NCBI GenBank assembly: GCA_030272585.1
Contig: BSYQ01000002.1
Location: 8,742,001-8,806,000, forward strand
DNA length: 64,000 bases
Direction of reading: 5' to 3'
From: Bryopsis sp. KO-2023
Taxonomy: Eukaryota > Chlorophyta > Ulvophyceae > Bryopsidales > Bryopsidaceae
Part shown: piece by piece, positions 29,401 through 37,687 of the stretch
How the letters are laid out: each line of letters starts with the position of its first letter
Numbering within the stretch: the stretch's first letter is position 1
Made by a program: the position numbers and the translations under genes
Notes under the pieces: generated by a model
Databases searched by the model: none
What the model saw: the letters and a program-made list of their open reading frames with translations, nothing else
What the model was told of the DNA's origin: nothing

Positions 29401-30231
29401 GGTACAGAGATTCGTATGAGTACAGCTTACCACCCTCAGACGGATGGGCAGAGTGAGGTTACCATACGTACTCTGGAAAATTTTCTAAGGCCATATGCTG
29501 AGAGGTATCCCCATAAGTGGGTTGAGTATTTACCTACAGCAGAGTTTGCAGCAAACAATGCAGTGAATGCGAGTACAGGGTTCGCACCTGCATACTTGAT
29601 GTATGGGTACCATCCAGAAACACCAAACATTGGTGGGACGGCAACGCAATTTCAAGTGGAAGCAGTTAAGACTATGGTAGCACGGATGGCACAGGACTTA
29701 GATACCGCAAAAGCATATTACTCTAGAGCACAACACAGAATGTGTGTGAGTGCAAACAAGAAGAGGAAAGATATTGCTTTTGAGAAAGGGGATAAAGTCC
29801 TGATAAAAAGCCGTTTTATTCCGTTGGCTGCTTTGAACAAAGTGAGTCCCAAACTGCGCCGTCGATTTGTGGGTCCCTTTGAAATTGTGGAGAAAATATC
29901 AAAGGTGGCTTACAGAGTTCAACTTCCGGAAACATGGCTCATTCACCCAGTGTTTCATGTTTCTAAGTTCAAGCGTTATCACGCCTCGAGTGATAACAGC
30001 AGGCAGATACAACCTCCAGAAGGAGAGTTGATTGGTAGCGAAGTAGAGTATGAGGTCGAAAATATCCTAAGGGCTAGAGGTAAACGCAATCGTGAATACC
30101 TAGTGCTGTGGAAAGGATACGATCTACTTGACGCTACTTGGGAACCTGAAGCTAATCTGGTTAACGCACCAGATATACTTCGCGCATTTAAAGAGAAAGA
30201 AAGAAAAGAGTTGCAAAAAGGAAGAGAATAG
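26491..30231 (+). CDS. pol: G3a pol polyprotein with chromodomain (1246 aa from first ATG)
   Basis: The frame is open upstream of this ATG to beyond the gag stop, so translation probably enters by -1 frameshifting rather than at 26491. Domains: aspartic protease AFIDCGSTANYIN; reverse transcriptase with VVFIDDILIFSE; RNase H with VITDASNEAIGAVL; integrase finger (HETPSAGHTG ... CPVCQQ) and core (TTDLVTDLP, SDRDPRFTSKFW, HPQTDGQSEV); GPF motif (RRFVGPFEIVEK); chromodomain (EYEVENILRAR, YLVLWKGY, DATWEPEANL). It makes and integrates element DNA. The third ORF begins 450 bp downstream. Confidence 0.96.
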   Translation: MDAPHASSASLPSVSESVGSLESQSSLQESLPADVDDSGSETTQRSTTERVNVSEVRSTSSTKGDTCPLLKIQEVPVRGYEVKARIKTTDLYAFIDCGSTANYINDKVARDLGLSITPSSKRAMLANGDIKELAGSCNNLRVKIGGLKCKMKADLFPDLGYDLILGMPWLQKENPRIDFQQDEISVCKNSQVFHLPLRHPTQESIEPERKVQSILQEVPVTECSAKRMMRHLKTETAFMVVVQESEEKALGQHELPDAIERTQPFNTEDEIGKLIRSDTPAEIKKVVETHRGVFPRDLPPGIPPKRKGHEFKIDLEDPTPIHRPIYKLSPAELDEVKAQVDYLLEQKKIKPSESPWGAPILFVPKKDGGLRMCVDYRWINKVTVKNRYPLPLPEELMDRVFKAKVFSKLDLRSGYWQFPVRPSDTDKTAFRTRYGHFEFLVAPFGLTNCPAQFQTLVQDLLAEFLDDFVVVFIDDILIFSENMEQHAEHLEKVLSRLAEYQLFAKASKSELAVATVDYLGYRISGSGLKPQEQKVKAVKEWKELQSVSDVRSFLGMVSYYRKFIPQFAHVAGPLHDLVKKDHPWRWGQVERGAFNELKKRLSQAPVLIFPDASLPYTVITDASNEAIGAVLTQDHGEGLQPIAYLSRRFKPAELNYAPYDKELCAICYAMVQWRHYLEGCAGGVTVFTDHQPLTHILSQRNLSRTQARWLEAGYLTSINPKISYIKGKANVLADALSRSVPKPVETAMNISTWQVHQASQDEWKQALQADNSLVKILRKLESGEEVEGYFLREGILWTVPKRGLVEKVVVPKGQRNKIMKECHETPSAGHTGPARTGEILARRYWWKGWMNELKAFVRECPVCQQIKADTQKPMGLLQPLPIPERKWEQITTDLVTDLPASNGFSAVAVFVDRLTKFVHFAPCTKEITAAGYAQLFIEHVYRNHGLPKVIVSDRDPRFTSKFWQTLFKALGTEIRMSTAYHPQTDGQSEVTIRTLENFLRPYAERYPHKWVEYLPTAEFAANNAVNASTGFAPAYLMYGYHPETPNIGGTATQFQVEAVKTMVARMAQDLDTAKAYYSRAQHRMCVSANKKRKDIAFEKGDKVLIKSRFIPLAALNKVSPKLRRRFVGPFEIVEKISKVAYRVQLPETWLIHPVFHVSKFKRYHASSDNSRQIQPPEGELIGSEVEYEVENILRARGKRNREYLVLWKGYDLLDATWEPEANLVNAPDILRAFKEKERKELQKGRE

Positions 30232-30560
30232 GGAAACAGAGTGTTTGATGGCTAAGGTGGAACTCCTTATTGCAAGGGGGCGCGAAAAAGGATACCTTAG
30301 AAAAACTCTGTCGACTTCCAAACCAACTCTTTAACTTTAATGCGTTAGGTGCCTAAGTTATTTGGCTGGCGCAGTAAGTGTAGCTTCAGTAGTACTTTAG
30401 AAACCGGGCAAACGATGTCACATTCGAGATAGTGTGGTTGTTCCGAGAAAACCCCTATCAAGTGACGTGTTGAGGTGGTCTTGACGAGACTCCAACCGAG
30501 CAAAACGTTGGTGTCTCACCCCAATAACTCAACGAGGAAAGTGTACGAGTCACCCAGCCT

Positions 30561-30566
30561 TATAAG
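30561..30566 (+). promoter_or_regulatory. TATA-like site upstream of the third ORF
   Basis: TATAAG lies about 120 bp before the ATG of the third ORF, in the gap after pol. The same site is kept in the inverted copy (about 58101-58106). It could give the third ORF its own transcript; splicing from the LTR is an alternative. Confidence 0.35.
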
Positions 30567-30681
30567 CGCAGCCCTCGAACCATTTTGCCCTAGTGTTTGT
30601 GTAAACGGAGCGAGCTCCTGAGTAAAAAAAGAGTCTAAAGACGCACAAACCGTTGTTATTTCTTTCTTTCCGACGAACATA

Positions 30682-32496
30682 ATGGCTGCCGACACACCCG
30701 CCGCAATTATTGCGAGGTTGGAAGCGGAGGTAGCTCAAAAAGAAGAGGAGCTGCAGCACTTTACGTCGACCGCAGAGGAAGTGCTGCAGAACAATGAGGC
30801 CTTAACCCGGCAGCTCACAGAGTTGAGTGACCGGACGAAAGCAGCTGAGGCTGCGAAGGAGGCAGCGGAAAAAGCCAAGGATAAGGCGGAGGCGGAAAAG
30901 AAAGAAGCGGAGGACAAGACTAAGGTCTTGGAAGAAAAATTGGAAGCCATGAAGCTGAAGAAGCAGCGGTTCCAATCTCACATGATGGCTAACCATCGTG
31001 AGAATGACCTCCGCAAGCAAGCTCTCGGGGGAATGGTGGATCGATTTACCGCGGTAGAGGAAACGCTGCAGCGAGCTGTAGCAACCGCGTGGAGTGCAGC
31101 AGCCAACAACCTTGAGAAGGAATTGGCAGAACAAGAGCTGCAGATCGATTTGCTGGGAGAGTCCCTCAGAGACGGCTCTGAAAAACTTCAAGTGCAGAGC
31201 GAAACAACGGACAAGATGCTGCGTTTGAACCCGCCGGTACCAGCACCACGGGTACGCGAAGAACTGGATCGCCAAGTCCAAGTTCTGTTGTCAAACGCAA
31301 CACTTGATCTGGAACCGTCCAAGGACGATGATGCGGGAGGCTCAAGCAAGGGCCAGGGGAAAGGGAAAAACAAACGTCCAAGCTCGCCGTGTAGGGATGA
31401 AGATCCACACGGAAAGAGAAGGCGAGAGGACGGTGACGATGAAGGTGGTGAGCCACCGAGGGATCGTATGCCTGGAGATGCAGCAAGAGCCAACTTGTTA
31501 CTCAAGTTAAAGGCTGCCGCATTAAAAACTCCAGCACCCTCACAACCAGCGCCAACAGTTCAGACTCCCGGAGATGAGGCTACCGCAATAGCACCGGGGG
31601 AGGACTTATTCGACATGAGAGAGGAGGAGCTTTTGGACTTGGATTTTAACGAAGAAATTGACTTCGGCAGTCCACCTCCTAGGCTCGAAGGTCCTAGTTC
31701 TGAACTGGAGGACGGGGAAATAAGGAATGATGAAGGGCCAAGCCAGGTGACAGAGGTTCAGCGTGCGGTCCATCCACCGTTGGAGTTAGCTCCAACAGAA
31801 GCAGCACTTCGGGCTTTCCGAGAAAAGGTTAAGCTCAGAAGACTAAAGGCGGCTGCTCAAGACAAAGTGGATGCTGCACCCAGCGAAGTGAACCTGTCAC
31901 GGGAGGATATCGAGGAGGCTTGCAACCCCATCACTGCGTCAGAGAAATGGCCGAAGGTCCAATATACTAACCCCAGGGACCGAGCCTTGCAAAATTACCG
32001 CGGCAACCGGCACTTTCACGAGTTGCCCATGTGCATTTGGTGCGGGAGAAGCCCAATGCAAGCAAGTGCTCAGCGGCTGACGCAGAAGAAGTATTCCGTC
32101 CTTCCTTGTGGGTATCACCTCGTGTGTGATGCTCATTGGTTGGCATACTCGATGCTGGGGCGCATCGTCACGGCGGTCCAAAAAGTCGCGGAAGTGGACA
32201 ACAAGTCCATCGCCACCGTCTCCCCATTCTCTCTACCTGCCCATATGTTGAAGCTGACACGCTCGACGTTCAAAGAAATCCCTCCATTCCCGGCTGAGCA
32301 CGAGAAGTTGCCACACTGCAACATGTGTGTGAAGCGGCAGCTCAAGGTGTCCGGCATCACAAGGGATCTGCCATTCCTTAAGTCCAAGAGGGTGGCTGCC
32401 GCATTTGATCCCTGTGTCCGGTATCGTGCAGTGCAGCAAGCGCATGCGCGGGAGCAGCGTGCTATTCAGCAAGCGCAAGCGCAGGAACAGCGTTAA
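30682..32496 (+). CDS. Third ORF of G3a: coiled-coil, Cys/His-rich protein of unknown function (604 aa)
   Basis: This ORF lies between pol and the 3' LTR, where some retrotransposons carry an env or other extra gene. Residues 1-200 are Ala/Glu/Lys/Leu-rich and strongly coiled-coil. A basic, nuclear-localisation-like part follows (GKGKNKRPSSP, GKRRRED), then an acidic Pro-rich linker. The C-terminal 170 residues contain spaced pairs: CIWC, about 20 residues on CGYHLVCDAHW, and later HCNMC, a pattern like a metal-binding cross-brace. There is no signal peptide or membrane segment, so it is not an envelope protein. It ends in a Gln/Ala/Arg repeat. The G3c copy has the same gene; G3b has none. 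I do not recognise the family. Confidence 0.8.
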   Translation: MAADTPAAIIARLEAEVAQKEEELQHFTSTAEEVLQNNEALTRQLTELSDRTKAAEAAKEAAEKAKDKAEAEKKEAEDKTKVLEEKLEAMKLKKQRFQSHMMANHRENDLRKQALGGMVDRFTAVEETLQRAVATAWSAAANNLEKELAEQELQIDLLGESLRDGSEKLQVQSETTDKMLRLNPPVPAPRVREELDRQVQVLLSNATLDLEPSKDDDAGGSSKGQGKGKNKRPSSPCRDEDPHGKRRREDGDDEGGEPPRDRMPGDAARANLLLKLKAAALKTPAPSQPAPTVQTPGDEATAIAPGEDLFDMREEELLDLDFNEEIDFGSPPPRLEGPSSELEDGEIRNDEGPSQVTEVQRAVHPPLELAPTEAALRAFREKVKLRRLKAAAQDKVDAAPSEVNLSREDIEEACNPITASEKWPKVQYTNPRDRALQNYRGNRHFHELPMCIWCGRSPMQASAQRLTQKKYSVLPCGYHLVCDAHWLAYSMLGRIVTAVQKVAEVDNKSIATVSPFSLPAHMLKLTRSTFKEIPPFPAEHEKLPHCNMCVKRQLKVSGITRDLPFLKSKRVAAAFDPCVRYRAVQQAHAREQRAIQQAQAQEQR

Positions 32497-32691
32497 GGAG
32501 GAGGGAAAAGGAGTTATCGTCGACCAAGTGTGTGCGTGCCGCAGCTGTCAGAGACGTCAGAGCAAGAGACAGGTCCAAGACAGTTGGGTGTGGGTATGGG
32601 AGTGGGTGAGTTTTGTGTTTGTGTTTTTGTGTTTTTGTTTTTCTTTGTGTTTTGGTGTGCGTGGGCGCCCACTTTTTGCGGGGGGGGCGTA

Positions 32692-33111
32692 TGTTAGTCT
32701 TTTAGCGCTATACGAGGTAGTTTGGGATAGAGCCGAGGGTGGCTGACGCATGTGGGTTCGCGAGTAAGACAGATTAGACCCAGAGTTTGGGGCATGCGTC
32801 AGCGTACTACACTTAGGGGTACTTAAGAGGCCCACTCGTTGTTTTGACATTCACTTTACTTTGTAAGAACTCGGGATTCGTGGGATTGGTGTGTTCCCGC
32901 TTGTGTGTGTGTTTGTGTGTGTGTGTGTTAAGTGTTTGCCTGACGCAATCACTTCCCAACCCAAGTGCTCTAGTAGCGTTCACAACCGCGCTAGCTAGAG
33001 AGTTGTCTAAACCAACAAACCCCACAAGTATACTTGCGTTAGCCAGCAAGTTATCACGAATCCAATCAACACAGCCGACCACTATTGCGTCACCCACAAG
33101 CTTCACTATCA
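32692..33111 (+). repeat. G3a 3' LTR
   Basis: It is 420 bp, preceded by a G-run that suits the polypurine tract, and appears identical to the 5' LTR. It is followed by the second copy of gctgc and then hAT-2 sequence. Confidence 0.93.
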
Positions 33112-33116
33112 GCTGC

Positions 33117-33479
33117 TCAGCCCTGAGTTATGTGTTTTGGAGTCTTAAGGGTTGGAATTTCCAACTTGGAAATGATTCATAAATGTTAAGACACTTTTGA
33201 AGTTCTGAAATCTTGTTTACATCTCCAGAAAAAACAGGCCAGATCATATCCAAAAAAAAAACAGGCCAAATCATATCAACAAAAAAAACAGGCCAGATCA
33301 TATCAAAAAAAAAAACAGGCTAGATCATATCAAAAAAAAAACATCATATCAAAAAAAACACAACATATCAAAAAAAACACAACATATAAAAAAAAAACAG
33401 GTCAGCAGAACATATCAGAACATGTATACCCAGCACCCACCCATCCAAGAAGAACCTAGGCAAAACAGGACAGAACAGA
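33117..33479. repeat. hAT-2 spacer with A-tract tandem repeats
   Basis: From about 33225 to 33400 a unit of roughly 27 bp (an A-run followed by CAGGCCAGATCATATC) repeats about seven times and decays to the right. It precedes the transposase stop. The inverted copy lies at 55260-55435. Confidence 0.75.
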
Positions 33480-35915
33480 TCATTCACTGAGCATATGCAG
33501 ATTGTCCCGGATCAAGGTCAGATCCCGCACTTTGGACACCTCCATCTGCCTCCTGCGCTTGTTGAGCTGATGTCCATTCACACTGAACATCCGCTCAACA
33601 GATGCGCTGGAGGCAGGGATGCAAAGGTATTCCGCAGCCAGCGCCGAAACTGTTGGGAACACAATTTGGTGTACCCTCCACCAATCCAGAACAGATGCAG
33701 TACTTTGAATCACTCTTCTCACCCCACAAAATCTGTTCCACTCCTCAGACAAAGAACCGCCCGGACCAGAAGGAGGAGGACACACACTCAGCCAGTCCCG
33801 TTCTGGATTCTCATTTTTCTTTTTTTTCCTTCGATCTCCTCGTTCGCGGTGAGGGGGAACTGTTGGGTTGTTTTCTGATCTGCCCTAGTATTCCTCCATC
33901 AGGTGCACGCACTCCTTCAGCACATCTGCAACCCACTGATCAGGCCTGGGATATTGGTGCACCAGTTTTGGAAAGGCTCCCCGGGATCCCCACAGATACC
34001 GAGTCAGCTCAGGGTCGTCCAGTGCCAGGCGGGTCGGATCCAGATGCTGCATGCACCCCACTGCCAGGAGCCATTCGGGGTCATCGAATTCCTTGTCCAT
34101 GAAGGTGCGGAGTTTGTCCCGAAAGGCTGTCACATTTTGATCCTGAAACACCATGGCGTCTACCGCAGCACTGATCCGGGCCATGAGCATCAGAACGGCA
34201 CTGCCCGTAACCTTTTTTTCTGCCTCCAATACTTTCGTGGCTTCCTTGTATGGCTTCAGAGTGTGGTACAATTCCAGCAGGGTACTCCAGTCTTCAGAGC
34301 TGAGCATGTATTGGGGGGGAAGGAGTACAAGGAGCTTGATCAAATCAGGTTTCAGGATCAGAAACCGATGTATCATATACCAGGTTGAATTCCAGCGGGT
34401 CTCCACTTCCAAGGTCAATCTCAGCACTTTCTGTGATCTCCGAACAGGTCCAGGGCAGTCGACAGGTTCCTCCACATCATCCAGATCGTCGGGACAAGGT
34501 TCTTCATCGCTTGAATACATCCGGTCAGGTGCTATTTGGTCAGCTTGCTCCTGACTCAGGTCTTCGTTCTCATTAGCCTCCTCTTCTGGAGCATCCACAA
34601 TCTGAACCTCCTCCTCTAAATCTACAGGCAGGGTCTGATCAACCATGCTGATGCCTACCCCTGAGGCACCCGTCGATGAAGCGATCTGATCAGCCACCAA
34701 TTGGCGGGCAGCCTGGGCACGTTGTGCTTCCTGTTCAGCTCGTTCTTTCCCCACCCGATTGATCTGAAACTCCTTCAGCTTTTCCCAATGAGTGGAGGCA
34801 CCCATGACGGTCCTGCAGATGTCGTGTACCCTGGTCACTAAATTGCTCAGATCAGTTGGGGCGTGCTTGAAGGCTTTCTTGACACCGAGGTTGATCCGAT
34901 GGGTTCCGCATCCGTGCCAGTCGTACAGATTCTCCTGCTCGCAAGCGAGACCCATCCTGGCCTCATGATCTGTGACTATGCTGGCCCGATACTGATCCAG
35001 ATTGAACTCCTTCCTGATTTCGTTCATTTTTTGGCAGATCATCTTAGCAGTTGCAGTTCCGTTCATCTCCCAGGTGCCGAGGCTGATCCGCTTCAGTTCG
35101 AACATGTCCCGTTCCAGATCCCGGTGGATATACACGGCGCCCATGGCAAGCCAGTGCTTGTGTTGCTGGGACCACCCGTCAGCAACAAAACAGGGTCTAA
35201 ATCTGGTCAGATTCAGTTCCTGCAACTTCTTCCTCAGATCCTTGGCAGCCTGACCAACACAATGGGACATGGATTTGGCCGACAGAGCCGGAGCAGATGC
35301 GTTCAGTTGGCTGCAGAGTTTGCGAAAGTGGTCGTCTTCCACGATTCTGAACGGTGCCCCAGTACTGACCACAAAGCACATCACCTTGTCCCGATACTGT
35401 TTGAACTCCCGGGAAGTGGCCCCCCATTTTGAGACGTATGTCAGGGTTTTTTGCTTCCCAAACGATATGATCTTTTCCCCCTGTCGGCTCCGTTTCTGAT
35501 TCCTTTCCTCATGCTCTACAACTTGTGCTCGATAAACATCGAATCCAACACTAACAGCCAGGTCCAGTTCAGTGCTGCTTCTGATACCATGTTTGGCTGC
35601 ATGGTTGACAAGTGGGATCCTGCCACCCTTGATATATACAAGGTTGTCACCACAGATTCTGCATGATACAACAGTCTTGTTACGTTGATCCTTGAACAGC
35701 ATCAGCTTTCCAGCTTCATTTGTCACAAACATCGGATCAACCCAGGTATTACCCTGCTTCCCACCATCTGGATTCACATCTGCAATCAGCAGTGTCTCAA
35801 TTGTACCAGATCCTATCACTGCAGGGCAGCACAAACACTTCACCCACCCCCCTAGCTGAGTCAGTTGCACAAGGCAGTCACCTCCAGTGACCAGGTTGAA
35901 AACAAAGCAACACAC
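33480..35915 (-). pseudogene. hAT-2 transposase, one in-frame TAG
   Basis: The minus-strand frame runs from 35915 to a TAG at 33885-33887 and continues in the same frame to 33480. The hAT-1 transposase is open across the matching point, so the TAG is a late loss or a readthrough site. Motifs: BED finger (VVSCRICGDNL ... HAAKHG), CFVADGWSQ, SIVTDHEARMG, GCGTHRINLGV, ETRWNSTWYM, and after the TAG the dimerisation domain LAAEYLCIPASSASVERMFS. A 5' exon with ALHRI-like and Ser/Gly-rich peptide probably lies at 35930-36115, since homology with hAT-1 starts near TWVDPMFV. The dimerisation domain is needed for activity in known hATs, so the truncated product is probably inactive. hAT-3 shares the same TAG. 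Confidence 0.88.
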
Positions 35916-36239
35916 CAGCTCAGAAATTGGAGTAACGCACTGTTTTCGGGGTCGGACGTTCGCCCTGAGCCCTGTTGCTCCACGGATGGAACACTGCCCT
36001 CAGGACGACTTCCCAAACCCTCCGCAGATCCGGTTCCAGATCCACTCCGCCTCTGTGGTCCGAAGATACGGTGCAGCTGTTTTGGGGCAGTAACGCGCGC
36101 TTTTCCCTTTCCATGCCGAACCATTTTCCACGTCGCGAGTGGCCACGAGGTGACCTGAGCAGTATAAGGTGTTGATGGGAACAGAATCCGTGTACGAACA
36201 GACCGTGAGTAACCACCGGCGCCAAGCATGACCAGATGC

Positions 36240-36581
36240 GGCTACGTAACGAGGGGCCGATCATAATCGGCCTTGCGCCGATCATAATCGGCGCGAACCG
36301 ACTTTGAACGGCGCAACCGATCACGACCACGATCACGATCAAGCGCCTCGCCCGGTCGGCGCTTGATCGGCCGATGTCGAACGGTGTGATCGTGATCGGC
36401 CGTTCATAGTCGGCCGATTTCATCGGTCAGCCGATCAGAATGGTGATCGGCCGATCTCCATCGATGATCGGCCAAACCGATTTGATCGGCGATCGATCTG
36501 ATCGGGAAAACCCGATCACGATTTGATCGGTCGGACCGATCAATCCGTGACCGATTAGATCGTGATCGGATCCATAGTATG
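36240..36581. promoter_or_regulatory. hAT-2 right subterminal motif array
   Basis: GATCGG, CCGATC and ATCATAATCGGC motifs are repeated in both orientations up to the tip at 36581. It is upstream of the transposase and matches 52079-52420 of hAT-3 base for base with few differences. Confidence 0.55.
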
Positions 36582-37687
36582 GTGAGTGTAGTGTCAAAGA
36601 AAAAAGACGACAAGGAACGGGCAATATAAGCACTGGAAACAAGGGAAGGTACATCAAAGAGAGCAGGAGTATTCAGTGGTGTAAGAGCAAGGGTCAGGAA
36701 CTTTCGAAATTTCTGTTGTGGAGAGATGTTATTTTGCAGGAAGAAAGAAAAGGTGGAATTACCGAAACTGTCGAATAGTTCGCCTGTTTTTCGTTTGTAG
36801 GCGTCGATGAGAAAAACGAAAAGCTCCTGAGCTGTAGGCACTGTTGTCGAAGTATTGACGAAGGTAATTGGCTCTCCGAGGACATGTAGCACTGGCTGCA
36901 GCTCCGTGTTCGAAAGGATGGTAAGTTGAAAAGATCCAGATTGGGAGAGGAGAGTAAAATTCTGGACAGCTTTGATAGCTCTGAAAAGAGTCCAGGTGAG
37001 CTTTCGAAAATCATCGGAGATACGGTCCATTGTAAGTTTCCCTAGTTTTTTCACTGTTTCTGAAGGCACAGGCGGCACAAATTCAGGGTTAAAGACACCG
37101 AAGCAATCGTCAGGTATAGTGGGGTCGTAACGTAACAAGGGGGCGGAATAGGAAGAGTCAATGGCGTTCTGGACGGTAGATGGTGCAGCAGGAGTGGAGG
37201 AAGTCGTTTGTTCAGGCAGTGGGAAGATGTGTTTATAAACACGTTCAAGTCTGAGGCGGCCTTCTCCTTGCGATAAAAACTCAGTGACTGGCTGTGTACC
37301 TAGGCGAGTTTTAGTGGTCGACAGATTGTTAGACAGCAGGTCAGTAAATTCATCAGGAAAAGGAAGAATGTGTTGGAAGTATTCAGCCAGGGAGGTGTGG
37401 TGATCTGTAAGTGGACGAAGTTTCCAGGAAAAATCTATGAACATCATCTGATTGGGGGTCAGTTCATGGTAAGGGACCAGATTGTTCAGTTCGGGAGTAG
37501 AATCTTGTACTAGAACATAGGAAAGCTGGTCAGGGGAAAGGGAAAAAGTCCTGGGGGAAGATAACAAGTTATCAGCGAGTATCAAAAAGGCAGTGTTTTT
37601 AGTCGACTCATCCAGAGAGGACCAGTTGTCTTTTAACACAGGGGAGGTATCAAATAGTTTTTGACAAAACAGATTTAAGAAATCCAT
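36582..37687 (-). pseudogene. Locus X, N-terminal coding segment (cut by hAT-2)
   Basis: An ATG at 37687 (MDFLNLFCQKLFDTSPV) opens about 365 codons on the minus strand up to the TSD of hAT-2 (36582-36589). The peptide is soluble-looking and mixed in composition, with LSPDQLSYVLVQD, YHELTPNQMMFIDFSWKLRP and RISDDFRKLTWTLFRAIK. I do not recognise it. The same strand and frame are open at 19473-19749 and 4775-5109. X could be a host gene or the first ORF of an ancient element; no reverse transcriptase or transposase motif is visible in any piece. Confidence 0.5.

Larger units (their letters stand above)
23020..33111 (+). mobile_element. G3a: Ty3/Gypsy chromovirus with a third ORF, looks whole
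   Basis: It is 10,092 bp with two 420-bp LTRs that look identical and the target duplication gctgc (23015-23019 and 33112-33116). Order: LTR, primer-binding site TGGTTTCGGAGC (23442-23453), gag, pol in the -1 frame, a 450-bp gap, an extra ORF of 604 aa, a G-rich tract (GCGGGGGGGGCG), LTR. Identical LTRs mean a young insertion. Full-length gag, pol and third ORF are all open. Confidence 0.95.
19750..36581. mobile_element. hAT-2: two-gene hAT transposon carrying Gypsy G3a
   Basis: Tips are CATACTATGGATCTGATC at 19750 and, on the minus strand, CATACTATGGATCCGATC at 36581, flanked by gtgagtgt (19742-19749 and 36582-36589). Total length is 16.8 kb, or about 6.7 kb without G3a. It carries a six-exon accessory gene on the plus strand (20399-22706) and a transposase on the minus strand (33480-35915). 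An almost identical inverted copy, with the same nested G3, starts at 52079 (hAT-3). Its transposase has an in-frame stop, so recent movement was probably driven by a sister element. Confidence 0.95.

Noticed and set aside
30682-32496. Envelope gene in the third ORF position of G3a.
   Set aside because: No signal peptide, membrane segment or glycosylation-rich ectodomain; the protein is coiled-coil and basic, with a Cys/His-rich end.
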